Shown: positions 37,787 through 47,339, counted from the first letter of the stretch. The stretch: DNA of 64,000 nt from Paenibacillus sp. PCH8 (GCF_002968835.1 NZ_PKQK01000002.1:930001-994000), one strand, 5' to 3'. Numbers and translations: made by a program. The notes: generated from the sequence alone by a model not told the origin.

Positions 37787-37878
37787 GCTGTTTACCTTTT
37801 ATACAATACAAGATTACGGTTATACAATTCCTTGTGATTTCAATCGGGATGGATATGGAAAACTGTTGTTATTCCCGC

Positions 37879-38568
37879 TTACTCTTCTCCCCACACCACA
37901 GTGATTTCGTTCAGATCCTTGTTACTTGTGGAAACAGAACCCGTGATGGTTACAGCATACTTCCCGTCTTCACGACCCACGATGCTGAAGCCATCTGCCT
38001 GAATATCCTGAGTGTTCTGGCTCAGGTTTTTGGTCTGGTAATAGTCTTTGTAGGACGTTCCAACCGTTAACAACGTTTCTTTCGTTGTGTACGTGAGAAC
38101 GACCTTTTTGTTACCATCTACTGTACTCTCAATGAGACTTGTCGCCTTCGCATCCTTAGGTAATGGGAAATCCACTGGCAGAACCTTGGACTTTACGCCT
38201 TCAGCCTGTGTGTTCGTACCGGTTGACGGCGATGTCGAACCACTGTTGCCCATGGATGTAGACCCACCGGATGAACTTGAGGAACCGATGCTCACTTTAT
38301 TATTTCTAGCATCATACTTCACTTCGGTCTTCAAAGCATCTGCAATCGACCGCACTGGTAAATATGTACTGCCTTGATACGTGATAGGTGCAAGCTTCTT
38401 GCCCTGGTCACCTGTCGGTGTGAATTTCTGCCCGTTCACTTCGATGCCAAGTCCATGGTTCAGATACGCCTTGATCGTCTCCAGTTGTGTGCCTGCATAC
38501 ACACCGGCCGAACCTGTGAACACCATGCCGAATACACCCGCAGTTATCAACCACTTTTTGCTTTTCAT
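37879..38568 (-). CDS. Secreted copper amine oxidase N-terminal (stalk) domain protein
   Basis: A 229-residue exported protein. A signal peptide (SKKWLITAGVFGMVFTGSAG) is followed by a stalk domain (about 35-85; ITYQGSTYLPVRSIADAL), a Ser/Gly/Thr linker and a C-terminal domain of unknown type (KATSLIESTVDGNKKVVLTY). ATG 38568 follows AGGAGGCG; the 29 codons upstream in frame are unsupported. Probably cell-surface or secreted. Confidence 0.88.
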   Translation of the reverse strand: MKSKKWLITAGVFGMVFTGSAGVYAGTQLETIKAYLNHGLGIEVNGQKFTPTGDQGKKLAPITYQGSTYLPVRSIADALKTEVKYDARNNKVSIGSSSSSGGSTSMGNSGSTSPSTGTNTQAEGVKSKVLPVDFPLPKDAKATSLIESTVDGNKKVVLTYTTKETLLTVGTSYKDYYQTKNLSQNTQDIQADGFSIVGREDGKYAVTITGSVSTSNKDLNEITVVWGEE

Positions 38569-38785
38569 TCTAATACGCCTCCTGAATTCAAATGTAAGCA
38601 TGCAAAGCTTGTTCGGGGACGAGCTTCTTCTGATAACCGCCCGTTGTTCCACCAAATGTTAGAAATATAATAGCATCTGACCAGAGGTTGTATACGATAT
38701 GTGAACAAAACAGGACCAAGGGCGTACAAAAATAGTCTTTATCGTATGTCCACGGTTCTCTAGCTCGTTACGTTGTTCTTATATG

Positions 38786-39000
38786 AATAAAGTCCCGAAT
38801 TTCGGACCATATCCCAAAGCGACCTATCTGCTATGGAGGATTTCCGAGAGTACAATATCCACCATGCACAGTTATGCAACAGGTTACTTCACGAAGCAGG
38901 GCTCGCTTTCAATGACGGCAGCTTCTTAGGAACGGAGGGAACAGGATTCATGCGCATTAATGTAGCCTGTCCACATTATATACTGGAAAAACTACAATGA
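38786..39000 (+). pseudogene. C-terminal remnant of a MalY/PatB-type PLP aminotransferase
   Basis: Only the last 70 or so codons survive. KATYLLW is followed, after a frame change near 38834-38839, by DFREYN and the family-typical end AGLAFNDGSFLGTEGTGFMR (then INVACP), with a stop at 38998-39000. Functional MalY/PatB cystathionine beta-lyases have about 390 residues and the PLP Lys lies in the missing part. It ends tail to tail with nikE, overlapping it by 9 bp. Confidence 0.75.
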
Positions 39001-39597
39001 TGTTGGCATTACGGTGATTCTGTCGCATAGCCTGTTCAGCAACTCCCGATCATGGCTTATGATCAGTAATCCCAGATTACGCTGGCGAGCCACATCCATT
39101 ACGGTATGCCAGATCTGTGCCTGAGTGATCGCATCCAGCATGGTTGTCATCTCATCTGCGATCACGTACCGTGTCGCTGATCCGAGCGCTCGCGCCACAC
39201 AGAAGCGTTGCAATTCTCCACCAGACAATTCACTTGGCCTGCGGTCCAGCCAGTTCGCCTGAATACCCAAAGCTTCGAACAACGGCTCATCCTGCACAGC
39301 CGCCTCCTGAAGCACGCGGCGCATTCGCCAGCGCGGATTCACGGCCTTCTCCGGGTGCTGGAATACCAGCTGAACCGGACAAGCTCCTGTATGCGGGAGT
39401 GGCTTCCCATCCAGAAATACGTGTCCTGCTACGGGCTCGGCATACCCTGCAAGGATGCGACCCAGACTTGTTTTGCCACAACCGCTAGGACCCCACAAGC
39501 CAATCACTTCTCCCTGCTGTATCTGTATGTTCAGTTGCTGGAACACCCACGTGTTTCGATCGTAACGGTAACTTGTATTCCGTGCTTCAAGTGACAT
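38992..39597 (-). CDS. nikE: Nickel/peptide ABC transporter ATP-binding protein (NikE-like)
   Basis: Second ATPase of the importer, 201 residues. Walker A is WGPSGCGKTS (about 36-45), the signature is LSGGELQRF and Walker B is YVIADEMTTMLDA. It is shorter than typical NikE (about 265), lacking the C-terminal extension, but has all catalytic motifs. ATG 39597 lies 7 bases from GAGG; the gene overlaps nikD by 11 bp. The overlap of its 3' end with an aminotransferase remnant suggests that a rearrangement set its present stop. Confidence 0.85.
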   Translation of the reverse strand: MSLEARNTSYRYDRNTWVFQQLNIQIQQGEVIGLWGPSGCGKTSLGRILAGYAEPVAGHVFLDGKPLPHTGACPVQLVFQHPEKAVNPRWRMRRVLQEAAVQDEPLFEALGIQANWLDRRPSELSGGELQRFCVARALGSATRYVIADEMTTMLDAITQAQIWHTVMDVARQRNLGLLIISHDRELLNRLCDRITVMPTSL

Positions 39598-40543
39598 GAA
39601 CACACCTCACTTCTCCACCTCGTACCTTACGCAGCTCTGGACGTTCGCGATTACATACTTCTGTTGCAGCGCTGCATCGGGGAGCAAAGGAACATCCCGC
39701 AGCAATCTGTTGTCCCGCCAATGGCTGGGAGCCTGGAAGTGGTTCAAATCCGTTCTGCGGCAACGCATTCCAGAGCGCTCTTGTATACGGATGGCGCAGA
39801 CGTTCTCCATTCTCTGTGAAATCATGCACCTGTGCCGTTTCTACATTTGAACCTGCGTAGAATACAGCGATGCGATCGGCTGCCGTCAGGGCAGTTGTGA
39901 TATCATGGGTGATCCACAGGATGCCTACGCCTTCATTCGCGAGCTGGCGAAATTGCTTCATCGTCTCGGCCAGCACTTCGGGATGGATACCAGGGGTGGG
40001 CTCATCCGCTATGATCAGCTTGGGCTGTCCCGAGGTTGCTGTCGCCATCAGCACCCTTCTCGCCATACCGCCTGACAACTCAAACGGGTATTTCCCTGCG
40101 GTTCCCCGAGGTAGATGATACTGCTCCATCAGCTCCTGCTCCGCTTTTTTCAAGGGGGTGCGAGTCATGGATCGTCGCTTCTGTCCCCGTAGCCTACTTA
40201 CCGGCTGAACTTGTCTTCCCACCTTCATGAGTGGGTCCAGGTAACTGACGGATTGCGGAATCAACACAAGCTCATCTCCACGCAGTTCAAGCTGCCGTTC
40301 CATAGTCAGCGGCTTCTCCGCATAGCTAATTCTTCCTTCGAGCCTGGCATGGGAAGGCAGAATTCCCATAATGGCTTGCGCCAGCACACTTTTGCCCGAA
40401 CCACTTGCACCTACAACAGCGACGATTTCCCCCTCGTTTATAGTAAGATCCAGACCCTGAATGACATAAGTCTGTTCGTACCCCAACCATCCACGAGCAC
40501 GCCGAAACGACACCGATACGCCCTCGATTTCGAGAAGAGCCAT
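39587..40543 (-). CDS. nikD: Nickel/peptide ABC transporter ATP-binding protein (NikD-like)
   Basis: First ATPase, 318 residues. Walker A is VGASGSGKSVLAQ (about 44-56), the signature is LSGGMARRVLMA and Walker B is LIIADEPTPGI. The C-terminal OppD/F-type cysteine motif (CSFAPRCSAATEVC) is present. It lies 2 bp after the NikC-like gene. Substrate assignment to nickel rests on the NikR gene upstream; an opine-metallophore (Cnt) importer has the same layout. Confidence 0.88.
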   Translation of the reverse strand: MALLEIEGVSVSFRRARGWLGYEQTYVIQGLDLTINEGEIVAVVGASGSGKSVLAQAIMGILPSHARLEGRISYAEKPLTMERQLELRGDELVLIPQSVSYLDPLMKVGRQVQPVSRLRGQKRRSMTRTPLKKAEQELMEQYHLPRGTAGKYPFELSGGMARRVLMATATSGQPKLIIADEPTPGIHPEVLAETMKQFRQLANEGVGILWITHDITTALTAADRIAVFYAGSNVETAQVHDFTENGERLRHPYTRALWNALPQNGFEPLPGSQPLAGQQIAAGCSFAPRCSAATEVCNRERPELRKVRGGEVRCVHVT

Positions 40544-40545
40544 GC

Positions 40546-41547
40546 TTACCTCACCTCCCTTGAACTACCCGTACCTGTTAATGTCTTCAGACTGTTGCCC
40601 AATACATCAAACGCGCGAACAACCAGTAATAACGCGAGTCCCGGGAAAAAGGCGAGCCACCACATACCAGCAGATAAATATCTCATCGACTCCGACAAAA
40701 TAATTCCGATTGCCGGTTGTTGCGGGGATAACCCTAGCCCCAGAAACGTAATTGCTGCCTCATGTAGAATCGCATGGGGGAAGATTAATAGCACACCCAC
40801 GAACAGCTGTGGGACCAGATGTGGCAACATATGCTGCACCGCAATTTGTAATCGCGACTTTCCCAGTCTGCGTGAAATCTGAATATATTCTGCAGATTTC
40901 AGTTGAATCATCTCTGCTCGCACAATTCGGGCCAGATTCGGCCAATGAGTCAGCGCGATAGCAATCGCCACCCCCATCAAACCTCCACCGAATACAAAGG
41001 CCAGCATCACCAGTGATACGAGATGAGGTACACTCAGGAACAGATCAATGATCCATGAGATCACCCTGTCAGCAGCCTTGCCTGAAGCCGCAGCCAGACC
41101 CAGCACCAGTGCGATAAGTCCACCACCACACGCAGCAAGTAAGCCAACTTGAATGCTTGTTGCCAATCCTTTTACCGTGCGCATGAACATATCTCTTCCC
41201 AACCAGTCTGTGCCAAATGGATGTGCCCAGGTTGGAGCCAGATTCCGGTCCATTAAAGACGTAAGCGTAGAACCCGCTGGAAGCATTCTGCCTGTTAACC
41301 ACACGAGAGCAATCCAGATCACCGCGAAACTCCCCCAGATCAAAGCCCTTTGGCGAGGATTACGAAAACGTTGGTTCCCGGTAGCCGCATAACCATTTCT
41401 TGTTTGGTTTGTTGTTCCTGTTCTTGTTCCAGCTTGCAGTAACCCCGGATGAATGTTGTACCTTACCTCTTGAGTTGCAGTGTTCACTTTCTGCACTTCG
41501 GCTGTTTCAGGAGTCTGCTCAGAGGAGCGCTCTACCGTCTGCTTCAT
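40546..41547 (-). CDS. nikC: Nickel/peptide ABC transporter permease (NikC-like)
   Basis: Inner-membrane permease, 333 residues. A long hydrophilic N-terminus (about 70 residues) precedes about six helices. The binding-protein-dependent permease loop includes VAIAIALTHWPNLARIVRAE, the EAA-like region. Its start overlaps the nikB stop by four bases. It pairs with NikB in the channel. Confidence 0.88.
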   Translation of the reverse strand: MKQTVERSSEQTPETAEVQKVNTATQEVRYNIHPGLLQAGTRTGTTNQTRNGYAATGNQRFRNPRQRALIWGSFAVIWIALVWLTGRMLPAGSTLTSLMDRNLAPTWAHPFGTDWLGRDMFMRTVKGLATSIQVGLLAACGGGLIALVLGLAAASGKAADRVISWIIDLFLSVPHLVSLVMLAFVFGGGLMGVAIAIALTHWPNLARIVRAEMIQLKSAEYIQISRRLGKSRLQIAVQHMLPHLVPQLFVGVLLIFPHAILHEAAITFLGLGLSPQQPAIGIILSESMRYLSAGMWWLAFFPGLALLLVVRAFDVLGNSLKTLTGTGSSREVR

Positions 41548-42539
41548 GACATCAGCTCCTCCTTCATTCGTGGATCAATCAAGCGATACAGAATGTCAGC
41601 TACCATATTGCCTGTAAAAACAAAGATTGCGCTGCACATTACGAGTCCAAGCAGCAGTGGCACATCACCACGCAACCCCGCCTGGACCGTTGCCTGTCCC
41701 AGTCCGGGGTATGAAAACACCTGTTCCGCAAGTACTGCTCCGCCGAACAGTTCACCGAAAGAAGCAAACTGCAGCGTGATCGCAGGCAACACAACATGTC
41801 TGAACCCATGTCGACGAAACAGTTGAATCCCCCACTCCCCTCGTGCTCTAGCGAACAAAATATAATCCGACTCCAGTACATCCGTAAGCTTCTGCCGGGT
41901 ATGCAGCGCGATCGAAGCAACTCCCGTTAGACTCAGGGTCAAGGCTGGCAGAATCATATGAATCGCCCGATCTCCCCACGTCACCTGATCAGCCGACATG
42001 CCTGCCGGGACTCCAAGTCCAACCGGAAGCCACCCCAGCCATACACCGAATACCATGAGCAACAACAGCGCAATCCAGAATACCGGAGTGGAGGCCAGCG
42101 TATAACAATACCAGCAGATCAGGCGATCCAGCTTCGAATCCTGTCTCATCGCAGAGACTACACCGAGAGCGAACCCAATGATGCCTGACAGTATCCAGGC
42201 TACAGCCATAAGTGTGACTGAGTTCATGAATCGTTCCTGGATAATATCCGCTACCGGCTGTCTGTAGATCATCGATGTTCCCAGATCTCCCTGAATAAGC
42301 ACTTGCCCCCATGTTAACAATCGTTCAGCAGGGGATGCATTCAATCCCCAACGTTCTTCAATCAGACTGCGCTGTTCGGCGCTTACCCTGATCATATCCC
42401 CACCTATATAGGCTTCAATCGGGTCAACAGGTGACCACTGCATCAGAATAAAGGACACCACACTAACACCAACAAGCAAAGATAAGAGGCGCAGCACTTT
42501 AAGCCCTAGAAATTTGACCCACCTACGGTTACCTGTCAT
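41544..42539 (-). CDS. nikB: Nickel/peptide ABC transporter permease (NikB-like)
   Basis: Permease subunit, 331 residues, opening with LGLKVLRLLSLLVGVSVVSF, typical of OppB/NikB. The EAA-like loop is at DVLESDYILFARARGEWGIQ. ATG 42539 lies 6 bases from GGAGGGG. Second gene of the operon, 36 bp after nikA. Confidence 0.9.
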   Translation of the reverse strand: MTGNRRWVKFLGLKVLRLLSLLVGVSVVSFILMQWSPVDPIEAYIGGDMIRVSAEQRSLIEERWGLNASPAERLLTWGQVLIQGDLGTSMIYRQPVADIIQERFMNSVTLMAVAWILSGIIGFALGVVSAMRQDSKLDRLICWYCYTLASTPVFWIALLLLMVFGVWLGWLPVGLGVPAGMSADQVTWGDRAIHMILPALTLSLTGVASIALHTRQKLTDVLESDYILFARARGEWGIQLFRRHGFRHVVLPAITLQFASFGELFGGAVLAEQVFSYPGLGQATVQAGLRGDVPLLLGLVMCSAIFVFTGNMVADILYRLIDPRMKEELMS

Positions 42540-42575
42540 ATGGTTCCCCTCCGTATCAGGATAAGCTCACATTTC

Positions 42576-44240
42576 CTAGTTCGTGCGCTCATCCCAGGAC
42601 CATTCTTCCAGATTGGATGTCACAGGCCAGCCGTGACCATGGGGATGGATCTGCTGCTCGCCAATATTCAAACCATTCTTGACCAGATAAAGGTGATCGA
42701 TATTCACAAGCCACGCCCATGGTGCATCCCCCTGATAACTGAACCCTGTTGTTCCATCCCATTCCGCTCTCTGCCAGAACGGCAGTGCTTCTTCTTCACT
42801 GGTTGCCTGAAGGGCCCTCTCCATCCACGAGTCGACGATAGGGTTGCTATACAGTCCTACATTATAATAGCCTTCTCCTTTGTGGGTACTGCTGTAGAGA
42901 TTGTATGTCTCCAATGGATCATGGCTGCCCCAGCCGAACAACACCGCGTTGGAGTAAGCCATCTTTTTCGTTTCTTCACGACTTTTACCTTCGACATTGA
43001 TTTGGACGCCCGCCTGGGCAACCATATCCGCAGCCGCCAGTGCCAGCGATTGTCTTGTCAGATCACCTGCAAAATAAATCAGGTTGAATTCGGCCTTTAC
43101 GCCGTTCTTCTCAACTACACCGTCCCCGTCTGTATCTATCCAGCCGCCTGCCGCCAGAATCTGCTTCGCTTCATGGAGACTAGCATCCGTGAACACAGCT
43201 TCCGAATTGCCCCAAGGCAGATCATCACTGACAGAATAGGCCGGACGACCATACCCCTCCAGCACACCTTCAACCAGAGCATTACGATCAATCACGACAT
43301 TCACCGCTTTGCGAATGGCGAGGTCGGATGTAACATCGTTACCTGCGGGAAGACCCTCCCCAGACTCGGCACCCGCAGGCTGCATAGGGAACATGATTCC
43401 CCGGTTGTCTACGGTTTTCACAGCCTCTAATCGCATGCCGTTCACCTCTTGCTTGCTAAATGCTGCCGGGATGGCAGCCATATCCACCGTACCTGCCTGC
43501 GCAGCGGCATAAGCCGCATCTTCATCCAGATAGAGGAAAGTGAGCTTCTGGAACATGGACTTGTTTCCATAGTATTCATCGTTGGCCTCAACGATAGCCT
43601 GTTGTCCCTGATCCCACTGGACCAGCTTGTACGGTCCTGATCCAACCGGATGTTCCGAATAATCAGCACCATAGGCGTGTTCAGGTACAATGCCAAGTGT
43701 AGTCAGAAGGCTGATAAACGTGGACTGCGGTGACTTTAATGTGAATATCACCGTACTTGCATCAGGAGCCTGTACCTCGGACATATTGGTCAAATCAATA
43801 ACAGAACCACTCTTGGCAGCCGTTTCGAATGTAAACTGAACATCTTCTGCCGTAAGCAGCTCTCCATCCGAGAACTTCACATCATCTCGGATCGTAACGG
43901 TCCAGGTCAGACCATCCTCACTAATCGAATGTGCGGTCGCCAGATCATTCACCAGTTGCAGCTTGGCATCTCTCTTTAGCAAGGTACTCTGGAAAAGTGG
44001 TGAACCATATTGCCCCCAACCGGTTGTCGGATCAAAGCCTCCTTCAGGCTCGGTACCCACGGCCAGTACCAATTCTTTTTTTGCATGGCCAGCTTCCTGT
44101 TGTACGCTCTCCGTTGTTAATGCTGTTGATGTTGTGCCCTGTGAACAACCAGATAGACCCATGGAACATACTAGCAAGATGCCTACACCTGCTCTAAGCG
44201 ATGGTTGTCCCCATCTCCCTGAAAATAAACTCATGTTCAC
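42576..44240 (-). CDS. nikA: Nickel/peptide ABC transporter substrate-binding lipoprotein (NikA-like)
   Basis: Family 5 extracellular solute-binding lipoprotein, 554 residues. The signal peptide ends in lipobox GLSGC (Cys about 32), and the class C binding-protein fold follows (LTWTVTIRDDVKFSDGELLT is diagnostic). Start GTG 44240 lies 7 bases from GGAGG, with ATG two codons later also possible. It heads the nikABCDE operon, with nikR upstream on the same strand. It captures Ni2+ or a Ni chelate outside the membrane. Confidence 0.9.
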   Translation of the reverse strand: MNMSLFSGRWGQPSLRAGVGILLVCSMGLSGCSQGTTSTALTTESVQQEAGHAKKELVLAVGTEPEGGFDPTTGWGQYGSPLFQSTLLKRDAKLQLVNDLATAHSISEDGLTWTVTIRDDVKFSDGELLTAEDVQFTFETAAKSGSVIDLTNMSEVQAPDASTVIFTLKSPQSTFISLLTTLGIVPEHAYGADYSEHPVGSGPYKLVQWDQGQQAIVEANDEYYGNKSMFQKLTFLYLDEDAAYAAAQAGTVDMAAIPAAFSKQEVNGMRLEAVKTVDNRGIMFPMQPAGAESGEGLPAGNDVTSDLAIRKAVNVVIDRNALVEGVLEGYGRPAYSVSDDLPWGNSEAVFTDASLHEAKQILAAGGWIDTDGDGVVEKNGVKAEFNLIYFAGDLTRQSLALAAADMVAQAGVQINVEGKSREETKKMAYSNAVLFGWGSHDPLETYNLYSSTHKGEGYYNVGLYSNPIVDSWMERALQATSEEEALPFWQRAEWDGTTGFSYQGDAPWAWLVNIDHLYLVKNGLNIGEQQIHPHGHGWPVTSNLEEWSWDERTN

Positions 44241-44296
44241 CGTTCCCCCTCCAAATTCTGTTATACCAATTTCATATCGTGTTACTTTTTACGGAA

Positions 44297-44327
44297 ATTG
44301 TAGCACAAAACACAAATTATATGTCAA
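44297..44327 (-). promoter_or_regulatory. Possible promoter of the nik operon
   Basis: On the minus strand TTGACA (44327-44322), a 19-base spacer and TACAAT (44302-44297). Downstream, around 44263-44288, imperfect GTTATAC/GTGTTAC half-sites might be a NikR operator, but they do not match the GTATGA-N16-TCATAC consensus of E. coli. Confidence 0.4.
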
Positions 44328-44442
44328 TAAACTTAACTTCAAAATCCATATATTATCATTTATCAGGTTTGAATTTGTAGTAAGTCACTAATAAGATTGC
44401 TATGTACGCAATACAAGTCAGGTATTGTTACAAGAATCAAAA

Positions 44443-44479
44443 AAAACAGACGATTGGCACGTAACCAATGGTCTGTTTT
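44443..44479 (-). terminator. Terminator of nikR
   Basis: AAAACAGACGATTGG pairs with CCAATGGTCTGTTTT around a 7-base loop; the minus-strand copy runs into a T tract. Confidence 0.85.
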
Positions 44480-44556
44480 CGTTGAAGCGACAATTTTCTT
44501 TTGCAAAATGTACTTCTATCCGTTGCTAATTCGCGCTCATATTCCTTTGATGACCT

Positions 44557-45072
44557 TCACTGTGCCTCTGGCTTGAGCTGATCCTGATTGTGAATTCCTT
44601 CATCATCGTGACTATGTCCCTGACCATGCGCCTGAGAGCTCGCCAGTTTGTTAAGTTCATCCACATAAGTCACGGACAGCTCCGCGTATAATACCCCTTT
44701 TTGCACCTGAATCTGCTGATGCAGATGACGCAGCCGTCCCAGGTTCCCCCGAACGGCGATCACTTCCAGGCACTGGTCATGGTTCAGATGCACATGCATA
44801 TTGGAGATAATATCATGATGCGCCTCATGCTGAAGTTCCATCAAGCGAACAGGAAGATCACTGACATGATGATCATAGACCATCACGATGGTCCCGGCTA
44901 CATCCTGTTCCGATTGCAGTGCGGAGGGTTGTAGCAACGTTTTACGAACCAGATCACGAAAAGCTTCAGACCGATTTTTGTAACCCTGTTCTTCAATGTA
45001 CTGGTCAAACTGCGCAATCAGAGGTGTCGGAAACGCCACCCCGAACCGGGTCAAATCTTCTCTGTCTGCCAT
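44557..45072 (-). CDS. nikR: Nickel-responsive regulator NikR
   Basis: Ribbon-helix-helix regulator with a C-terminal ACT-like nickel-sensing domain, 171 residues. The N-terminal RHH is RFGVAFPTPLIAQFDQYIEE, and the conserved metal-site region has HHDIISNMHVHLNHDQCLEV with the His and Cys ligands. Unlike standard NikR (about 135 residues), it carries a His/Asp-rich tail (AHGQGHSHDDEGIHNQ) that may bind extra metal. ATG 45072 follows AGGAGGAGAAGC. It lies upstream of nikABCDE and very likely represses it when nickel is ample. Confidence 0.94.
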   Translation of the reverse strand: MADREDLTRFGVAFPTPLIAQFDQYIEEQGYKNRSEAFRDLVRKTLLQPSALQSEQDVAGTIVMVYDHHVSDLPVRLMELQHEAHHDIISNMHVHLNHDQCLEVIAVRGNLGRLRHLHQQIQVQKGVLYAELSVTYVDELNKLASSQAHGQGHSHDDEGIHNQDQLKPEAQ

Positions 45073-45124
45073 GCTTCTCCTCCTGCACCCTCATTTGCTT
45101 CGAGTGTACCACAGACTTGTCTGC

Positions 45125-46159
45125 TCATCGACTATACTGTTGCAAAAAGAGTACTGCCGAATGCATCGCATGTTGCCCAGCCTCACTCTCCAGATCAAAT
45201 TGATAATCATGCCCAAGCTTCTCCGGGGAGTTCGAGAAAAACAACGTCTCTGTATCAACATCAAGGCGCTTCAAGACTTGTGCAAGTTCAATCGATTGAC
45301 TCGTCAACGGGTCATTATTACCTGAGGTGATAAATGCAGGTGGATACGCTGCTGTAGCCTGAAGCACAGTCGACATTTCATTCAAACGGGGATATTCTTC
45401 AAATGTTTTGGTTCCCGTATATGACCAGAGAAATGTACTTATGAACGGGAATCCCGTTTTCTCTACCGTGCTCAGGTTGTAAGGACCACAGAACAGAAGG
45501 ACACCCCGTAACTCTTCCGGCTCAACGGTTGGAGTAATATGCATTAGCTTGGCCAGGTCGGGATTCGTCACCACTGCCGCAGCCTGGCTTGCAATCTGGG
45601 CACCAGCGGAATTACCTGCGAGAAATATCTTTTTCCGATCACCCTTGAACTCAATGGCATGGTTCTTCATGTACGTCAAAGCCTGATCCGTCTGGACTAC
45701 GGGAATCGGATATTTCGTGTCTGGTGCGAGCGCATAATTCATACTGGCAACAACATAACCCTGTTTGGCTAATTTCACTGCATAATCTGCTATGTCGTCT
45801 TTGTCACCCAAGACCCATCCACCACCATGAACCCACAGCACAATCGGCAATGATTCCGTTGTTACGGAAGGATAATAGATATCTAGCGTACTATCGTGAT
45901 ACCCTTCGTCCGCATAAGGTATATCTACAACACGAGTTACCCCTTCCGAGATGACATTATACCGGCCGTTCGTGTCTGCACTAGCAAGCCCAATTCCTGA
46001 TTTCAGCAAAAATATCGTTATTTGGGGTGTTAATTGTGTACCGATTCCAACCAAACCTATAATCAAGAATAATAAACCGATGGGAATCCAGTACCGTTTA
46101 CGTTTAAAGCTTTTTTTCCTCACACGTTTCGTTTCCAACTTTGACTGCAACAGCTTCAC
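45125..46159 (-). CDS. Membrane-anchored alpha/beta hydrolase (HSL/lipase-like)
   Basis: A 344-residue esterase-type protein. A basic N-terminus and one membrane helix (about 25-45) precede the alpha/beta-hydrolase domain with oxyanion motif HGGGW, nucleophile GNSAGA, acid in SGNNDPLT and His in LGHDYQFD. The catalytic domain would face outward. The substrate is unknown; short-chain esters are usual for this group. Monocistronic, preceded by a weak ribosome site. Confidence 0.88.
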   Translation of the reverse strand: MKLLQSKLETKRVRKKSFKRKRYWIPIGLLFLIIGLVGIGTQLTPQITIFLLKSGIGLASADTNGRYNVISEGVTRVVDIPYADEGYHDSTLDIYYPSVTTESLPIVLWVHGGGWVLGDKDDIADYAVKLAKQGYVVASMNYALAPDTKYPIPVVQTDQALTYMKNHAIEFKGDRKKIFLAGNSAGAQIASQAAAVVTNPDLAKLMHITPTVEPEELRGVLLFCGPYNLSTVEKTGFPFISTFLWSYTGTKTFEEYPRLNEMSTVLQATAAYPPAFITSGNNDPLTSQSIELAQVLKRLDVDTETLFFSNSPEKLGHDYQFDLESEAGQHAMHSAVLFLQQYSR

Positions 46160-46232
46160 CTCGTTCCATCATCATTGAAGCGTCTTAACATATCTAAAGT
46201 GGTGTACGTTAGCGGAGAGAATCGGGTTCCTC

Positions 46233-47339
46233 TTATTTGAGTCTCTTGGTGAGTTCTTGTCTGACTTTGACGTACGTTGCGGATACTTTTTGCTCCAGGG
46301 TGTGAATATTTTGTTTCGAGCCGGACCATCTCTCAGCCGAGGAAGCCAGTGAATTCAATGAACTTAGTACACGAGACGTTTGGCCTTTCTTCGTGCTCTG
46401 TTTGAAGTGTTGTAGTGCGTTGGAATATCGCTCTTTCGCCAGGCTCACCTGTTTCTTCGCCGTTTGAATCTGTTTCTTCACCGAATCGGCTCCTGCCAGC
46501 ATAGCGCGTAAACGTTTTACTTCTGTGCTCTTCCGTTTACGCGCTTCGGCAAGTTCCTTTTTCTTGATCCGAATATCTTCTCTGGCAAGCTGTACAACGG
46601 GTCTCAACGTCTCGGCCTGGGTGCGAATTGCTGTACTCCATTCCTTATTTTTGATGGCTTTGGCTGCATCCAGCTGTCTGTTGACTGAACTGTACAGGGC
46701 GAATAGCGGTTCATACCGAGCTTGGGTTTGCTTTACCTTTTCAGCTAGAGCTGCGATCTTCGCCTCATCGGTTTGTCTTATTCCCACGCGCAATCGTTCT
46801 AATTCCTCGGTATTGGCGGCATGAAGTGTCTTTATTTTTTGTTCCCAGACCTGCTCTTGTGTCTTCCAGTTCCCCACTTTCTCGTACGCTTGCTGCAACG
46901 TTAACTTGGTTTGTGCATCAGCCTTGTTCAGTACGGAATCCCATGATTTCTGTGCCGTCACACCAAGATCAATGCTCGCAGCCTCGGCTGCCGGAGCAAA
47001 GTAGATCGTACCCACACTGAACAGAATTACAAGTCCTATAAGTAGGCGTGACCTGCATATAACATGAGCGAACGCTGGCAATTGACCACGTTGGACTTTC
47101 CTTTGATCCGTCATGTGACTATGGCTACTTGCTATTGGAGAGAAGGAGGGACTTACGCTTGTCTCCATCGGAGCTATATCTTCTATAGCTATATCTTCGA
47201 TATGCTGTCGTCCCTTCTTTCCTTCCACTAAGCCGTGATGTTCTATCAAGTCACGTCCTCCTGCTCGTTCCAATAGGGAAGAACAACATGCCATTGCCTC
47301 CTGATTATCTATCATTTCCTTCCACGCTTCTGTTTGCAT
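46233..47339 (-). CDS. Coiled-coil protein with late membrane/signal segment, unknown function
   Basis: A 368-residue protein I do not recognise. Residues 1-95 are hydrophilic with two Cys (MACCSS), followed by a hydrophobic stretch LLIGLVILFSVGTIYFAPAAEAA (about 93-115) ending in AEAA like a signal-peptidase site. The remaining 250 residues are charged and helical with strong coiled-coil character. The start at 47339 has AAAGGGTG at 9 bases; M76 (47114) would give a normal signal peptide but has no ribosome site. Either form would put the coiled coil outside the membrane. Confidence 0.75.
   Translation of the reverse strand: MQTEAWKEMIDNQEAMACCSSLLERAGGRDLIEHHGLVEGKKGRQHIEDIAIEDIAPMETSVSPSFSPIASSHSHMTDQRKVQRGQLPAFAHVICRSRLLIGLVILFSVGTIYFAPAAEAASIDLGVTAQKSWDSVLNKADAQTKLTLQQAYEKVGNWKTQEQVWEQKIKTLHAANTEELERLRVGIRQTDEAKIAALAEKVKQTQARYEPLFALYSSVNRQLDAAKAIKNKEWSTAIRTQAETLRPVVQLAREDIRIKKKELAEARKRKSTEVKRLRAMLAGADSVKKQIQTAKKQVSLAKERYSNALQHFKQSTKKGQTSRVLSSLNSLASSAERWSGSKQNIHTLEQKVSATYVKVRQELTKRLK

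Noticed and set aside
42540..43430. Long plus-strand open frame opposite nikA
   Set aside because: Antisense shadow of the well-supported nikA gene.
44263..44288. NikR operator upstream of nikA
   Set aside because: Half-sites GTTATAC and GTGTTAC are too imperfect and do not fit the known NikR consensus; kept only as a note with the promoter.
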